Shown: positions 36,223-46,401, counted from the stretch's first letter. The stretch: 64,000 nt of DNA from Indiicoccus explosivorum (GCF_002167005.1 NZ_NHTN01000015.1:23063-87062), one strand, 5' to 3'. The notes: generated from the sequence alone by a model not told the origin. Translations and numbers: made by a program.

Positions 36223-38362
36223 ACCGGACTTCAGAAACGTAAATTTATCAGATTTCCCCGTCACGGTCCCTGGACTAAAGCAAGAAGGAAGTTTCCGGAC
36301 GAACGAAGGAATCGACATCGCCCGACACTACGATAAATACCCGGCTGGCCAGCCGGACACGGGAATGCCGGGGAGCGCACCGAATGTCCGCGGCCCTTAT
36401 CCCACCATGTATGCGACCCGTCCATGGACGGTCCGCCAGTATGCCGGTTTTTCGACAGCGGAAGAATCGAACGCTTTTTACCGCCGGAATCTGGCGATGG
36501 GTCAAAAAGGGCTGTCCGTTGCATTCGACTTGGCGACCCACCGAGGTTATGACTCCGACCATCCCCGCGTAAAAGGGGATGTCGGCAAGGCGGGCGTCGC
36601 CATCGACTCTGTGGAAGACATGAAAATTTTGTTCGATGGCATCCCGCTCGACCGGATGTCCGTCTCGATGACGATGAACGGAGCGGTCATTCCTGTGATG
36701 GCGTTCTATATCGTCGCTGCGGAAGAGCAAGGGGTAGCGCCGGAAAAACTCGCCGGAACGATTCAGAATGACATACTAAAAGAATATATGGTCCGCAATA
36801 CGTATATTTACCCGCCGGAAATGTCGATGCGGATCATCGCGGATATATTCGACTTTACTTCACGCCGTATGCCGAAGTTCAACTCCATTTCGATTTCCGG
36901 TTACCATATGCAGGAAGCCGGTGCGACCGCTGACATCGAACTGGCCTATACGCTTGCGGACGGGCTGGAATATGTGCGCACGGGACTCGCCGCCGGAATC
37001 GGGATCGATGCATTTGCGCCGCGATTGTCTTTTTTCTGGGCAGTCGGAATGAATTATTTCATGGAAATCGCGAAGATGAGGGCTGCCCGCGGCATTTGGG
37101 CGAAGATGATGGCTTCCTTCGAACCGGAAAATCCTAAATCGCTGGCGCTCCGGACCCATTCGCAGACGTCCGGCTGGAGCCTGACTGAGCAGGACCCATT
37201 CAATAATGTGACACGGACACTGATTGAAGCGAATGCTGCGGCCATGGGCCACACCCAATCACTCCACACGAACGCGCTCGATGAAGCGATTGCGCTTCCG
37301 ACTGACTTTTCGGCGCGCATCGCCCGCAATACGCAGCTCTTCCTCCAGGAAGAGACCGGCATGACTGAAGTCATTGACCCATGGGGCGGCTCCTATTACG
37401 TGGAAACCCTCACTGAGGAGCTGACCGAGAAAGCGTGGAAACTCATCGAAGAAGTGGAAAACCTCGGCGGAATGGCGAAAGCGATCGAAACCGGCCTGCC
37501 GAAAATGCGCATTGAGGAAGCGGCAGCGAAGCGCCAGGCACAGATCGATTCCGGTAAAGAGACCATCATCGGAATCAACCGGTACAGATTGGATGAAGAA
37601 GATCCGATCGAGATATTGAACATCGACAACACTGAAGTCCGCCGGAAACAAATCGAACGGATCGAAATGACCCGCACCGGGCGGGACGATGAGAAAGTGA
37701 AGGAAGCGCTGGCGAAATTGACGCAGGCCGCTTCAGGAACGGAGGAAAATCTGCTGGAACGGGCAGTGGAAGCGGCGAGACACCGGGCGACACTCGGGGA
37801 AATCTCGGATGCCATCGAAGCGGCTTCGGGCCGGCATAAGGCGGTGATCCGCTCTGTGAGCGGCGTCTACAGCTCGAACTTCTCGAATCAGGAAGAAATC
37901 CGGACAGTCAAGGAAATGGCGGAAGAATTCCTTGAAAACGAAGGGCGGCGCCCGCGGATCCTGATCGCCAAAATGGGGCAGGACGGGCACGACCGGGGGG
38001 CGAAAGTCATTTCAACGGCATTTGCGGATCTGGGCTTCGATGTCGACATCGGACCGCTGTTCCAGACACCGGCAGAAACGGCGCAGCAGGCGGCCGAGAA
38101 TGATGTCCATGTCATCGGTGTCAGCTCGCTGGCAGCGGGTCATAAAACGCTCGTTCCGGAACTGCGTGAAGAACTGGATAAAATCGGGCGGAGTGACATT
38201 CTGATTGTCGTCGGGGGTGTTATACCCGCGCAGGATTACGAGTTTCTCCGGACGAACGGCGCATCGGCCATTTTCGGTCCGGGAACGGTCATCCCGGTGG
38301 CCGCGCAGAAAGTGATCGAAGAGATCTATGAAAAACTCGGATACGAGGAAGTGGAGGGCTGA
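36215..38362 (+). CDS. mutB: Methylmalonyl-CoA mutase large (catalytic) subunit
   Basis: Converts methylmalonyl-CoA to succinyl-CoA with adenosylcobalamin. At 715 residues it contains the barrel with [17 protein letters not shown] and [14 protein letters not shown], then the C-terminal B12 domain with [12 protein letters not shown], the D590-x-H592 cobalamin ligand motif, and the GVSSLAAGH segment. ATG 36215 follows AGGAGGGGG; the frame is open upstream within mutA, but that extension has no family resemblance. It shares one base with the meaB start. Confidence 0.96.
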   Translation: MAKPDFRNVNLSDFPVTVPGLKQEGSFRTNEGIDIARHYDKYPAGQPDTGMPGSAPNVRGPYPTMYATRPWTVRQYAGFSTAEESNAFYRRNLAMGQKGLSVAFDLATHRGYDSDHPRVKGDVGKAGVAIDSVEDMKILFDGIPLDRMSVSMTMNGAVIPVMAFYIVAAEEQGVAPEKLAGTIQNDILKEYMVRNTYIYPPEMSMRIIADIFDFTSRRMPKFNSISISGYHMQEAGATADIELAYTLADGLEYVRTGLAAGIGIDAFAPRLSFFWAVGMNYFMEIAKMRAARGIWAKMMASFEPENPKSLALRTHSQTSGWSLTEQDPFNNVTRTLIEANAAAMGHTQSLHTNALDEAIALPTDFSARIARNTQLFLQEETGMTEVIDPWGGSYYVETLTEELTEKAWKLIEEVENLGGMAKAIETGLPKMRIEEAAAKRQAQIDSGKETIIGINRYRLDEEDPIEILNIDNTEVRRKQIERIEMTRTGRDDEKVKEALAKLTQAASGTEENLLERAVEAARHRATLGEISDAIEAASGRHKAVIRSVSGVYSSNFSNQEEIRTVKEMAEEFLENEGRRPRILIAKMGQDGHDRGAKVISTAFADLGFDVDIGPLFQTPAETAQQAAENDVHVIGVSSLAAGHKTLVPELREELDKIGRSDILIVVGGVIPAQDYEFLRTNGASAIFGPGTVIPVAAQKVIEEIYEKLGYEEVEG

Positions 38363-39435
38363 TGGAAAAGAGGAACGGTTCACGACAGGTGATGAAAGGG
38401 GTCAGCGACGCGCATGACGGCATGGGCGCGCGTCCCCGCCGCCGGTTCCGAAAACCGGAAGCCCGTTCTTATTCCGCGGAGGAGCTGGCACAGGGCGTGC
38501 TGGCCGGTTCCAGGCAGGAGCTGAGCCGGGCGATCACACTCATTGAAAGCGCGAATCCTGGGCACCAGCGGACAAGCCAAGAGCTGCTGAACCGTCTCCT
38601 TCCCGAAACCGGCAACAGCATCCGAATCGGCATAACCGGCGTGCCGGGAGCCGGCAAAAGCACATTCATCGAGACATTCGGCACCTTGCTGACGAAAGAA
38701 GGCCACCGTGTGGCTGTCCTGGCCATCGATCCGAGTTCGACGGTCACCGGCGGCAGCATCCTTGGCGACAAAACCCGGATGGAAGAGCTCGCCCGTAACC
38801 CGAAGGCGTTCATCCGGCCGTCACCGACCGCCGGCACGCTCGGAGGCGTCCACAAAAAGACGCGTGAAACGATGCTTTTGTGTGAAGCGGCAGGATATGA
38901 TGTCATCCTGGTCGAAACAGTCGGGGTCGGGCAGAGCGAAACGATCGTCCGGGGAATGGTGGATCTGTTCCTTCTCCTCGTCCTCACCGGCGCTGGGGAT
39001 GAACTGCAGGGAATGAAAAAAGGCATTATGGAATTGTCGGATGCCCTCATTGTCCATAAGGCGGACGGAGACAACGAAAAAACAGCGAAAAAAACCGTGG
39101 CGGAATACAAGCAAATGCTAAAGCTGCTCCAGCCGGCGACTCCCGGTTGGGAGACACGGGCGCTTGCCGCCTCTTCAGTGACCGGAAAAGGGATTCGGGA
39201 GATCCGCGAGCTGGCGCTGCAGTTTTGCGAGGCGGGCAAAGAGAACGGAAGCTTTTTTGAGAGAAGGAAACGCCAGACGAAAGAATGGTTCCATTCCATG
39301 ATCCAGAATGAACTGGAGCGCAGGTTTTATTCCGAAGAAGGCAGGCTTGCTGAAGTGAAAAACCTCGAGCAGGAACTGCTGGCGGACCGGCTGACCGTCG
39401 CACAGGCGGTTGAACAGCTGTTCCCAAGTGACTGA
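38362..39435 (+). CDS. meaB: Methylmalonyl-CoA mutase chaperone GTPase MeaB (ArgK family)
   Basis: G3E-type GTPase that loads and protects the cobalamin of the mutase. The 357 residues contain Walker A GVPGAGKSTFIE, LAIDPSSTVTGGSILGDKTRM (switch region), VETVGVGQSE and the base-specificity region VHKADGDNE in place of NKAD. The N-terminal 30 residues are basic and poorly conserved. The start overlaps the mutB stop (TGATG). The old name ArgK is misleading. Confidence 0.93.
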   Translation: MEKRNGSRQVMKGVSDAHDGMGARPRRRFRKPEARSYSAEELAQGVLAGSRQELSRAITLIESANPGHQRTSQELLNRLLPETGNSIRIGITGVPGAGKSTFIETFGTLLTKEGHRVAVLAIDPSSTVTGGSILGDKTRMEELARNPKAFIRPSPTAGTLGGVHKKTRETMLLCEAAGYDVILVETVGVGQSETIVRGMVDLFLLLVLTGAGDELQGMKKGIMELSDALIVHKADGDNEKTAKKTVAEYKQMLKLLQPATPGWETRALAASSVTGKGIREIRELALQFCEAGKENGSFFERRKRQTKEWFHSMIQNELERRFYSEEGRLAEVKNLEQELLADRLTVAQAVEQLFPSD

Positions 39436-39454
39436 AAAAACCTGGTCGGCTGCT

Positions 39455-39483
39455 TTGCGAAAACTCCCATGAACTGGTATGAT
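39455..39483 (+). promoter_or_regulatory. Candidate sigma-A promoter for brxB
   Basis: TTGCGA (39455-39460), a 17-bp spacer and TATGAT (39478-39483), 30 bp before brxB. Confidence 0.6.
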
Positions 39484-39513
39484 GAACTCATGAAATCCTA
39501 AGGAGTGACAAAA

Positions 39514-39954
39514 ATGAATATGAATTTCGATCTGTTCATGAACGACCTGGTGACAAACGCGCGTCAGGAACTCGTGAACGGCGGCTATAAAGAACTCCGG
39601 ACACCGGAAGAAGTGCAGAATGCTTTTTCTGAAAAAGGCACCAGCCTCGTCATGATCAATTCGGTGTGCGGCTGCGCAGGTGGCATCGCCCGTCCCGCTG
39701 CGCTCCATGCTCTCCACTATGACAAGCGGCCAGACCATCTGTATACGGTGTTCGCCGGCCAGGATAAAGAAGCGACAGCGCAGGCGCGGGATCTGTTCGG
39801 TGAAGATCACCTCCCGTCATCGCCTTCGTTCGCCCTTCTCAAGGACGGACAGCTTGTGGCTGAAGTCGGCCGCCACGAGATTGAAGGACATGATCCGATG
39901 TCTGTCATTACGCATCTCCAGTCGCTGATGGAAGAACACTGCGAAGAGATTTAA
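39514..39954 (+). CDS. brxB: Bacilliredoxin BrxB (YqiW family)
   Basis: A 146-residue thioredoxin-fold protein that removes bacillithiol from S-bacillithiolated proteins. The active motif is CGC in [15 protein letters not shown] (C52 and C54), characteristic of the YphP/YqiW family. Its presence implies that the organism makes bacillithiol. ATG 39514 follows AAGGAG. In B. subtilis yqiW also lies between the bkd genes and yqjA. A terminator follows. Confidence 0.93.
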   Translation: MNMNFDLFMNDLVTNARQELVNGGYKELRTPEEVQNAFSEKGTSLVMINSVCGCAGGIARPAALHALHYDKRPDHLYTVFAGQDKEATAQARDLFGEDHLPSSPSFALLKDGQLVAEVGRHEIEGHDPMSVITHLQSLMEEHCEEI

Positions 39955-39961
39955 CAGAGCG

Positions 39962-39988
39962 AATGCCCCTTTCCGAGGGGCATTTTTT
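39962..39988 (+). terminator. Terminator after brxB
   Basis: AATGCCCCT and AGGGGCATT form a 9-bp stem with loop TTCCG, followed by a T run. Confidence 0.88.
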
Positions 39989-40008
39989 GTGTCCGGAAGG
40001 GAGTTAAT

Positions 40009-40977
40009 ATGAAGTTCAGACGCTTTTCAATCGGTTACCGGACGCTGAAGACAGCCATCGGTGCCCCGGTGGCCATTTACCTCGCCCTGCTGCTGGACCT
40101 CGATTACTATGTTTCCGCGGGGATCCTCACGATTTTGTGCATACAGCCGACGAAACGGAAATCGGTCAGAGCGGCCTTTTCCAGATTTGTGGCGTCCCTC
40201 ATCGCCATTTTGTTCGCGTTCGCATTTTTTGAAGGATTCACATATGAGCCGGCGGTCCTCGGTTTCGTGCTGATTCTGTTCATTCCGGTACTTGTTTCCT
40301 TCCGGCTCACCGACGGGTTCGTTTCCAGTACGGTCATCCTTCTCCATATATTGGACTATGGCATGCTGACTTGGGGATTTTTCTTCAATGAATTGCTTCT
40401 GATGACCGTCGGCTTCGGAACGGCGCTTCTAGTGAATGTCTATATGCCGAGCATCGACCGGAGACTTGATGAATACCGGGTCCGCCTGGAACAGTGCATA
40501 TCAGCCATTTTCAAGGAAGTGGCCAGCTACTTGAGAAAAGGGGAATCGGATTGGACCGGCCGGGAACTGACGGAAGCCGCTCAGCTGCTGCCGAAAGCGA
40601 AAGCGCTCGCCTATCAGGACGTTGAGAATCACCTCGCCCGGAAGGAAAACCGCTATTATCAGTACTTTGATATGCGGGAACGGCAATTCGAGATCATCGA
40701 GCGGGTGCTGCCGCAAATTACCGCGCTTCCCGTAACGGTAAATCAATCGGGCCTTATCGCTGAATTCCTTGAGGATTTGGCGGACCATGTCCATTCCGGA
40801 AACACCGCTGGCCATTATTTAGGAAAACTGGATCGGGTCAAGCAGGAGTTTGCGGACATGCCGCTGCCGGACAATCATGAGAAATTCCGGTCAATGGCGG
40901 CGCTTTATCAGTTTATCGGCGAAATGGAAGAGTATTTGGAAATCAAACAAAGCTACAAGGGATTCCGGCATAAATGA
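40009..40977 (+). CDS. FUSC/aromatic acid exporter family membrane protein (YqjA-like)
   Basis: A 322-residue protein with about five N-terminal transmembrane helices (residues 14-150; YRTLKTAIGAPVAIYLALLLDLDYYVSAGILTILCIQPTK in part) and a cytoplasmic helical C-terminal half (DUF939 C-terminal type, with KALAYQDVENHLARKENRYYQYFDMRERQ in part). It matches B. subtilis YqjA by order after yqiW. A substrate is not known; relatives are annotated as aromatic acid exporters. ATG follows GGAAGGGAG. Confidence 0.85.
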   Translation: MKFRRFSIGYRTLKTAIGAPVAIYLALLLDLDYYVSAGILTILCIQPTKRKSVRAAFSRFVASLIAILFAFAFFEGFTYEPAVLGFVLILFIPVLVSFRLTDGFVSSTVILLHILDYGMLTWGFFFNELLLMTVGFGTALLVNVYMPSIDRRLDEYRVRLEQCISAIFKEVASYLRKGESDWTGRELTEAAQLLPKAKALAYQDVENHLARKENRYYQYFDMRERQFEIIERVLPQITALPVTVNQSGLIAEFLEDLADHVHSGNTAGHYLGKLDRVKQEFADMPLPDNHEKFRSMAALYQFIGEMEEYLEIKQSYKGFRHK

Positions 40978-41044
40978 ACGGCCGAAAGATCCGGCGATGC
41001 GGATTCCGGACGCCGATCCGGAACGTGCCAAAAACCAAAAAAGT

Positions 41045-41083
41045 AAAAGAGCGGCAGCCTCATGACAGGCTGCCGCTCTTTTC
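41045..41083. terminator. Bidirectional terminator between the YqjA-like gene and the phosphatase gene
   Basis: AAAAGAGCGGCAGCCT and AGGCTGCCGCTCTTTT form a perfect stem around CATGAC with A and T runs on both sides. Confidence 0.92.
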
Positions 41084-41084
41084 T

Positions 41085-42962
41085 TCAGTTCGGGTTTTTC
41101 TTCAGCACCGCGATGGTCTGATCATCGGTGGCCTCTATGATCTTGTGCTTCTGGACATACTCCAGCAGTTGCCGGGCCATCTGTTCAGCAGTCCGGCCCG
41201 GATCGGCTTGCAGCATGGCGGCTTTGAGCGTATCCGGTGAATCCACATCTTCGCGGCCGCGGTCTTCCGAGATGCCGTCCGTGTACAGCACTGCGAAATC
41301 TCCGTCTGCCAGCACTGTCCGGCGGGTTTCGTAAGTGGACTCCATAATGAACCCAAGCCCCGCCCCTTTTGTCCGGAGCTCTTCGATCTCACCGGTTGCC
41401 GCCCGGTAGACGAGTGCCGGCTCGTGGCCGCCTGAACTGTACAGAAGCTCTCCGTTCCGTTCATTGAAAAAACAGATGAACATCGTGATGAAGTTCGTGT
41501 CAGCGGTATACCGATTGACGAACCGGTTGAGCGAAGCCAGAATTTCGTGCGGTTTCTCGGTCAGCGGATCGCTCTGCCCCATGGCATACGTGATCATCGA
41601 CATCTGAATGGCGGCCGGAATCCCTTTTCCGCTGATATCCGCCACCGAAAACAGCGTGAATTCATCAGTGACACTGATATCGTAGAAGTCCCCATTCAGC
41701 TGCCGGTACGGGATGCTGATGACGCCGATATGGGGATGGGCGCTGTTGTTGCTTGACTGCAGCAGCGATTTCTGGACATTCGCCGCCGCTTTCAATTCAA
41801 AATCCAGCTGCTGCTGCTCTTTTTCCATTTTTTCCTGCCGGATCGCTTCCGTAAGGTCCCGCATCGTGTAGACATACCCGGTGATCATGCCTTTTTCCAT
41901 AAGAGGAAACCGTTCGACCTCCGCCGGGAAGGTATCGCCATTCGTCCGTTTCATTTCCGAGAAGTCATGGCCTTCCCCTTCTTCAGAACGGAAGGAATAA
42001 ATCGACTGGCCCACTCCGTTTTCATTTGGCGAAAGTAGGGCAAGCCGGGCCGGGATGTTCATGAACCGGATGATTCCCCCCGAATCGGTTTCGAGCATAC
42101 CGATGTCAACGGTATTCAGCATCGACCGATTCCGGTCATGAAGCAGCTTGATTTTCAGGAACGGCGCTTCGATGTTCCGTAAATAGACGAGGCGCAGAAT
42201 CGCCAAGTACCCTGCTGCTTTGAATACGTGCCCTGCCAAGCTAATCATATCGGTCGGCGTACTGTAGGCCATGAAGAAGACCGAGGCGAAAATGATGGCG
42301 ACAGAGGCCACAAAAAATTCACCAGGCACGTGACTGTCCCTGTCTTTCCTCTCCCAAAGGAGAACGGTGATCGCTGTAAGATGCAGGATGACGACCGCCG
42401 TTTCGATCGTGACCTTCAGCCCGTTCGGCGAACTGCCGCTGATGAGCGGCGGCAGGATAAAGGAATCGGATATGACGAGAGCGGAAACGGATGCGGCAAA
42501 GGCGGCAGCCACGAAGAAAAGCTCCCGCCGGAACCGTTTTGCCGCTTTATTCAGCAGAAATGCGCTCAGCAGGAAAATGAATCCTTCAGTCAGGCGGGCT
42601 GCTGACCAGAACCAGACGGCTTTTTGGATGGAGACGAGTCCGAAGAACTCAGGCATTCCCGGGAACGTGGTGACATGGAGCAGATCGAACACAGCGACTG
42701 AGAGAAAAAAAGCGGGCAGCAGCGCCGGCACTTCCTGGCTTCCGTGCCTGAGCGACACCCACCCGTACAGCGCTATGCTCAGCGATGTGAAGATCGCAGC
42801 CATCTCGAACAGCAGGTGGATGGAAATGAAGCTGTCCTTGATCAATAGGAACGCCGGTTCAAAAAGCTGCGGAACAAACAAAATGAGAAAGAACAGGACG
42901 GACAGGAGCAGGATTGCGCCAGCCGTCCGGAAAGCTGACAGGCGGTGCATGAGCAATTGCAT
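41085..42962 (-). CDS. Membrane PAS-PP2C (SpoIIE/RsbU-type) serine phosphatase with MASE-like sensor
   Basis: A 625-residue signalling protein: seven or eight transmembrane helices (about 12-265, resembling a MASE3 sensor), a PAS domain (about 280-385, with VGQSIYSFRSEEGEGHDF), a short coiled coil (KMEKEQQQLDFELKAAANVQKSLL) and a SpoIIE-type PP2C domain (about 400-625) with PYRQLNGDFYDI, FSVADISGKGIPAAIQMSMI and the metal ligands in VLYTDGISEDRG. Such phosphatases dephosphorylate STAS-domain anti-anti-sigma factors. Start follows GGGAGG. Its upstream neighbour encodes the stressosome anchor Prli42. Confidence 0.88.
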   Translation of the reverse strand: MQLLMHRLSAFRTAGAILLLSVLFFLILFVPQLFEPAFLLIKDSFISIHLLFEMAAIFTSLSIALYGWVSLRHGSQEVPALLPAFFLSVAVFDLLHVTTFPGMPEFFGLVSIQKAVWFWSAARLTEGFIFLLSAFLLNKAAKRFRRELFFVAAAFAASVSALVISDSFILPPLISGSSPNGLKVTIETAVVILHLTAITVLLWERKDRDSHVPGEFFVASVAIIFASVFFMAYSTPTDMISLAGHVFKAAGYLAILRLVYLRNIEAPFLKIKLLHDRNRSMLNTVDIGMLETDSGGIIRFMNIPARLALLSPNENGVGQSIYSFRSEEGEGHDFSEMKRTNGDTFPAEVERFPLMEKGMITGYVYTMRDLTEAIRQEKMEKEQQQLDFELKAAANVQKSLLQSSNNSAHPHIGVISIPYRQLNGDFYDISVTDEFTLFSVADISGKGIPAAIQMSMITYAMGQSDPLTEKPHEILASLNRFVNRYTADTNFITMFICFFNERNGELLYSSGGHEPALVYRAATGEIEELRTKGAGLGFIMESTYETRRTVLADGDFAVLYTDGISEDRGREDVDSPDTLKAAMLQADPGRTAEQMARQLLEYVQKHKIIEATDDQTIAVLKKNPN

Positions 42963-42990
42963 CTGATCCTCCCATTGGCAGTCGAATTGA

Positions 42991-43020
42991 AAGGCAGTGG
43001 CATGATAGCGCCGCTGCCTT
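42991..43020 (-). terminator. Hairpin between prli42 and the phosphatase gene
   Basis: AAGGCAGTGGC (42991-43001) and GCCGCTGCCTT (43010-43020) pair with one wobble. The T run on the minus strand is short, so read-through into the phosphatase gene is possible. Confidence 0.5.
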
Positions 43021-43039
43021 TAGACTATACGTGATTGAT

Positions 43040-43135
43040 TTATAGGATGAAGCTGATTCCAAACAGCAGGCTCGACAGAACCATGATGCCGATCATCATA
43101 TAAACGATGAATGTGCGGAAGTTCTTGTTTCTCAT
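43040..43135 (-). CDS. prli42: Stressosome-associated miniprotein Prli42
   Basis: A 31-residue membrane miniprotein: basic N-terminus MRNKNFRTF, one transmembrane helix, C-terminus LLFGISFIL. It matches the Prli42 family, which anchors the stressosome to the membrane in Listeria. ATG 43135 follows AAGGAG at 10-nt spacing on the minus strand. It is 77 bp upstream of the PP2C phosphatase gene in the same direction, and divergent from mce. Recognised from length, topology and the xxGISFxx end. Confidence 0.85.
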   Translation of the reverse strand: MRNKNFRTFIVYMMIGIMVLSSLLFGISFIL

Positions 43136-43272
43136 AATATGATTTTCTCCTTTGCGCTCGGTTTACTAACTAGAATGATAGCATTAAAAACCCGTTTGGG
43201 AAAGCGGCAGTGGCGAAGTGCCGAGGGAATCAGTACAATGAAAGAAGACAACAGCAGGAGGTGCAAGTGATT

Positions 43273-43683
43273 ATGGAACGGGTCGATCATATCGGCATCG
43301 CAGTGGAGAGTCTCGAACGGACCCTCCCGTATTATACGGAAACACTCGGCTGTCCGCTCATGAAAGTGGAAGAAGTGCCTTCTCAGGGCGTACGGGTCGC
43401 CTTTATCGATGCCGGCAACATTAAACTGGAACTCCTGGAACCGATGCAGGAAGACAGTGCCATCCGGAAGTTCATTGATAAAAAAGGCGAAGGCATCCAT
43501 CACATCGCATTCGGCGTTTCCGGGATCGAAGAACGGATGGCCGACCTCCGGGAACACGGCGTCCGGCTTCTGAACGAGGAACCGAAACCCGGGGCGGGCG
43601 GTGCACAAGTCGCTTTTTTGCATCCCAAATCCTCGTACGGCGTGCTATATGAATTGTGCGACAAAAGCGGTAAAAAGGAGTAG
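43273..43683 (+). CDS. mce: Methylmalonyl-CoA epimerase
   Basis: Interconverts (S)- and (R)-methylmalonyl-CoA, linking propionyl-CoA carboxylase to MutAB. The 136-residue glyoxalase-fold protein has metal ligands in VDHIGIAVESL, IHHIAFGVSG and LLEP/YELCD Glu positions. ATG 43273 follows AGGAGGTG at about 9 nt; a GTG at 43267 is too close. It is 5 bp ahead of the carboxyltransferase gene, the order yqjC-yqjD of B. subtilis. Confidence 0.92.
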   Translation: MERVDHIGIAVESLERTLPYYTETLGCPLMKVEEVPSQGVRVAFIDAGNIKLELLEPMQEDSAIRKFIDKKGEGIHHIAFGVSGIEERMADLREHGVRLLNEEPKPGAGGAQVAFLHPKSSYGVLYELCDKSGKKE

Positions 43684-43688
43684 AAGGA

Positions 43689-45229
43689 ATGGACATTTAC
43701 GAGAAGATCAATGAACTGTATGACCGAAAAACAAAAATTGAACTCGGCGGCGGTGATGACCGGATTGAAAAACAGCACGACAAAGGGAAACTGACTGCCC
43801 GGGAGCGGATCGATCTGCTCGTCGATGAAGGTTCATTCATCGAACTGAATCCGTTTGTCGAGCACCGGACGACCGATTTCGGACTGGGCGAAGGGCCGGG
43901 AGAAGGAGTGGTGACCGGTTACGGCAAAGTGGACGCCGGCCGATCTATCTGTTTTCACAAGATTTCACCGTCTTCGGCGGCGCCCTCGGCGAAATGCACG
44001 CGCAGAAGATTGCCAATGTCATGGATCTGGCGGCGAAAAACGGCGCGCCGTTCATCGGCCTGAACGACTCTGGCGGGGCCCGGATCCAAGAAGGCGTCCT
44101 GTCGCTTGACGGGTACGGCCATATCTTTTACCGCAACGCCATCTATTCCGGCGTCATCCCGCAGATCTCGGTCATCATGGGGCCTTGTGCGGGCGGCGCG
44201 GTTTATTCACCGGCCATTACGGATTTCGTTTTCATGGTGGATAAGACAAGCCAGATGTTCATCACCGGACCGAAAGTGATCGGGACGGTGACCGGAGAAA
44301 AAATTTCCTCCGAAGATCTGGGCGGTTCAAAAGTACATAATTCGATCAGCGGTAACGCGCATTTCCGTGCCGAATCGGAAGAAGAAGTGCTGGAGCAGGT
44401 TCGCCGGCTTATCGGCTACCTGCCCCAAAACAACGAAGAAAAACCGCCGAGACTGGACAGCGGCGACCGGGACGATTACCGGCCGGACCTTGCGGACATC
44501 GTTCCTTTTGAAGCGACACGGCCGTATGACGTCCGGAAAGTGATCGAAGAAGTGGCGGACAGCGGCTCTTTCTTGGAAGTGCAGCCGGAGTTCGCCCGCA
44601 ACATCGTAGTCGGGTTCGCCCGCATCAAAGGGGAGACAGTCGGGCTCGTCTGCAATCAGCCGAAAGTGATGGCCGGCGGATTGGACATCGATTCTTCAGA
44701 CAAAGCAGCCCGATTCATCCGATTCTGTGATTCATTCAATGTGCCGATCATCACGTTCGAAGATGTGACCGGATTCTTCCCGGGGATCAAACAGGAACAC
44801 GGCGGCATCATCCGGCATGGAGCGAAAATCCTGTACGCGTACTCGGAAGCGACTGTACCGAAAATGACGGTCATTCTCCGAAAAGCATACGGGGGAGCTT
44901 ACGTCGCGCTGAACTCGAAATCGATCGGCGCGGACCTCGTCTTTTCATGGCCGAACGCCGAAATCGCGGTCATGGGGCCGAATGGCGCGGCGAATATCAT
45001 TTTTGCCCGGGAAATCGCCGGAAGTGATGATCCGGAAGCGACACGCGCACAGAAAATCGAGGAGTACCGCGAGAAATTCGCCAATCCGTACGTGGCTGCT
45101 TCCCGCGGCATGGTCGACGACGTCATCGATCCAAGGGAAACGCGGATCAAACTGATTCAAGGGCTCGAAATGATGCGCAATAAAAAAGAAGAACGTCCGT
45201 ATAAAAAACACGGCAACATCCCACTTTAA
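43689..45229 (+). pseudogene. pccB: Propionyl/methylmalonyl-CoA carboxyltransferase beta subunit, frameshifted
   Basis: Acyl-CoA carboxyltransferase (YqjD/PccB type) expected to be about 513 residues. The frame opens at ATG 43689 and is correct to KVD (43932-43934). One base is then missing at about 43935: GACGCCGGCCG stands where GACGGCCGGCCG would encode VDGRPIYLFSQDF. The correct frame resumes at 43937 and runs to 45229 with GLNDSGGARIQEGV, MGPCAGGAVYSPAITD and AYGGAYVALNSK. Without correction the first part ends at 44063. Either a sequencing error or a real -1 mutation that would block the propionate branch; no slippery site is obvious. The domain is otherwise fully conserved. Confidence 0.9.
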
Positions 45230-45250
45230 CTTTTCAGAAGAGGTGATTAT

Positions 45251-46366
45251 GTGAATAAGGAACGGCTGCTCCAGGAATTCCTGGAATTGGTGCAGATCGA
45301 TTCGGAAACAAAGCATGAAGAGGAGATTTCGAAAGTGCTCCAGCAGAAACTCGGCTCGCTCGGTTTCACTGTGCAGGAAGATGACGCGGCAAGCCGCAAC
45401 GGTCACGGATCCGGCAATCTGATCGCGACGCTGCCGGCAACGAAGGAAGATACGGATTCCATCTACTTCACGGTGCATATGGATACCGTCGTGCCGGGGG
45501 AAGGCGTCAAACCATCCGTCAAAGACGGCTATGTCGTGACGGATGGCACGACCATTCTCGGCGCCGACGACAAAGCCGGGATCGCGGCATTGTTCGAAAT
45601 GGCGCGGAATCTGAAGGAACAAAACATTCCGCACGGCCAGATCCAGTTTGTGATCACCGCAGGAGAAGAAAGCGGACTGGCCGGCGCACGGGAACTGGAC
45701 CGCTCGCTTTTGGACGCGGATTATGGCTATGCGGTGGACAGTGACGGGAAAGTCGGCGGAATCGTCACCGCCGCGCCTTTTCAGGCAAAGCTCCATACGA
45801 CGATCACAGGCAAAACCGCTCATGCCGGTGTGGCGCCTGAAAAAGGGATTTCGGCCATCACGCTTGCTGCAAAAGGGATTGCAGCGATGAAACTGGGCCG
45901 GATCGACAGCGAGACGACGGCGAATATCGGCCGGTTCGAAGGGGGAAAGGCGACAAACATCGTCACAGAAGAAGCCTTCATCCTTTCGGAAGCCCGGTCG
46001 ATCGTCAAGGAAAAGCTCGACCGGCAGACGGAGCACATGGTGGATACATTCCGCGAAACAGCCGAAAAACATGGCGGAAGCGCGGAAACGGAAGTGGAGT
46101 TGATGTATCCGGGGTTCCGCTTTGAAGAAGGGGACCGGGTGGTGGAAGTGGCGAAGCGGGCGGCGGCCAGCATCGGCCGGCCATCCCCGATTCTGACAAG
46201 CGGCGGAGGAAGCGATGCGAATATCATTGCCGGATTCGGAATACCGACCGTCAACCTGTGTGTCGGATATGAAGACATCCACACGAAATCCGAACGGATG
46301 CCGGTGGAGGAGCTGGAAAAACTGGCGGAACTGCTTGTTGAGGTGGTCCGGGAAGCGGCAAAATGA
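45251..46366 (+). CDS. M20 family peptidase (PepT/YqjE-like)
   Basis: A 371-residue zinc aminopeptidase-type protein, related to tripeptidase T. Metal and catalytic motifs: VHMDTVVPGEG (His-x-Asp), GADDKAGIAALFE (bridging Asp) and ITAGEESGLAGA (catalytic Glu pair); a dimerisation domain lies in the middle (about 175-285, starting FQAKLHTTITGKTAHAG). GTG 45251 is the start, after AGAGGTG; the ATG two bases upstream meets a stop. It follows pccB by 21 bp as yqjE follows yqjD. Confidence 0.9.
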   Translation: MNKERLLQEFLELVQIDSETKHEEEISKVLQQKLGSLGFTVQEDDAASRNGHGSGNLIATLPATKEDTDSIYFTVHMDTVVPGEGVKPSVKDGYVVTDGTTILGADDKAGIAALFEMARNLKEQNIPHGQIQFVITAGEESGLAGARELDRSLLDADYGYAVDSDGKVGGIVTAAPFQAKLHTTITGKTAHAGVAPEKGISAITLAAKGIAAMKLGRIDSETTANIGRFEGGKATNIVTEEAFILSEARSIVKEKLDRQTEHMVDTFRETAEKHGGSAETEVELMYPGFRFEEGDRVVEVAKRAAASIGRPSPILTSGGGSDANIIAGFGIPTVNLCVGYEDIHTKSERMPVEELEKLAELLVEVVREAAK

Positions 46367-46372
46367 CAGAAA

Positions 46373-46401
46373 GGGCGGGTGCCTTGCCACCTGCTCTTTT
46401 T
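46373..46401 (+). terminator. Terminator after the M20 peptidase gene
   Basis: GGGCGGGTG and CACCTGCTC pair with two G-U pairs around CCTTGC, followed by a T run. Confidence 0.7.

Noticed and set aside
43935..44063. Programmed frameshift in the carboxyltransferase gene
   Set aside because: No slippery heptamer, ribosome-binding stimulator or hairpin is evident at the site, and the family is not known to use frameshifting.
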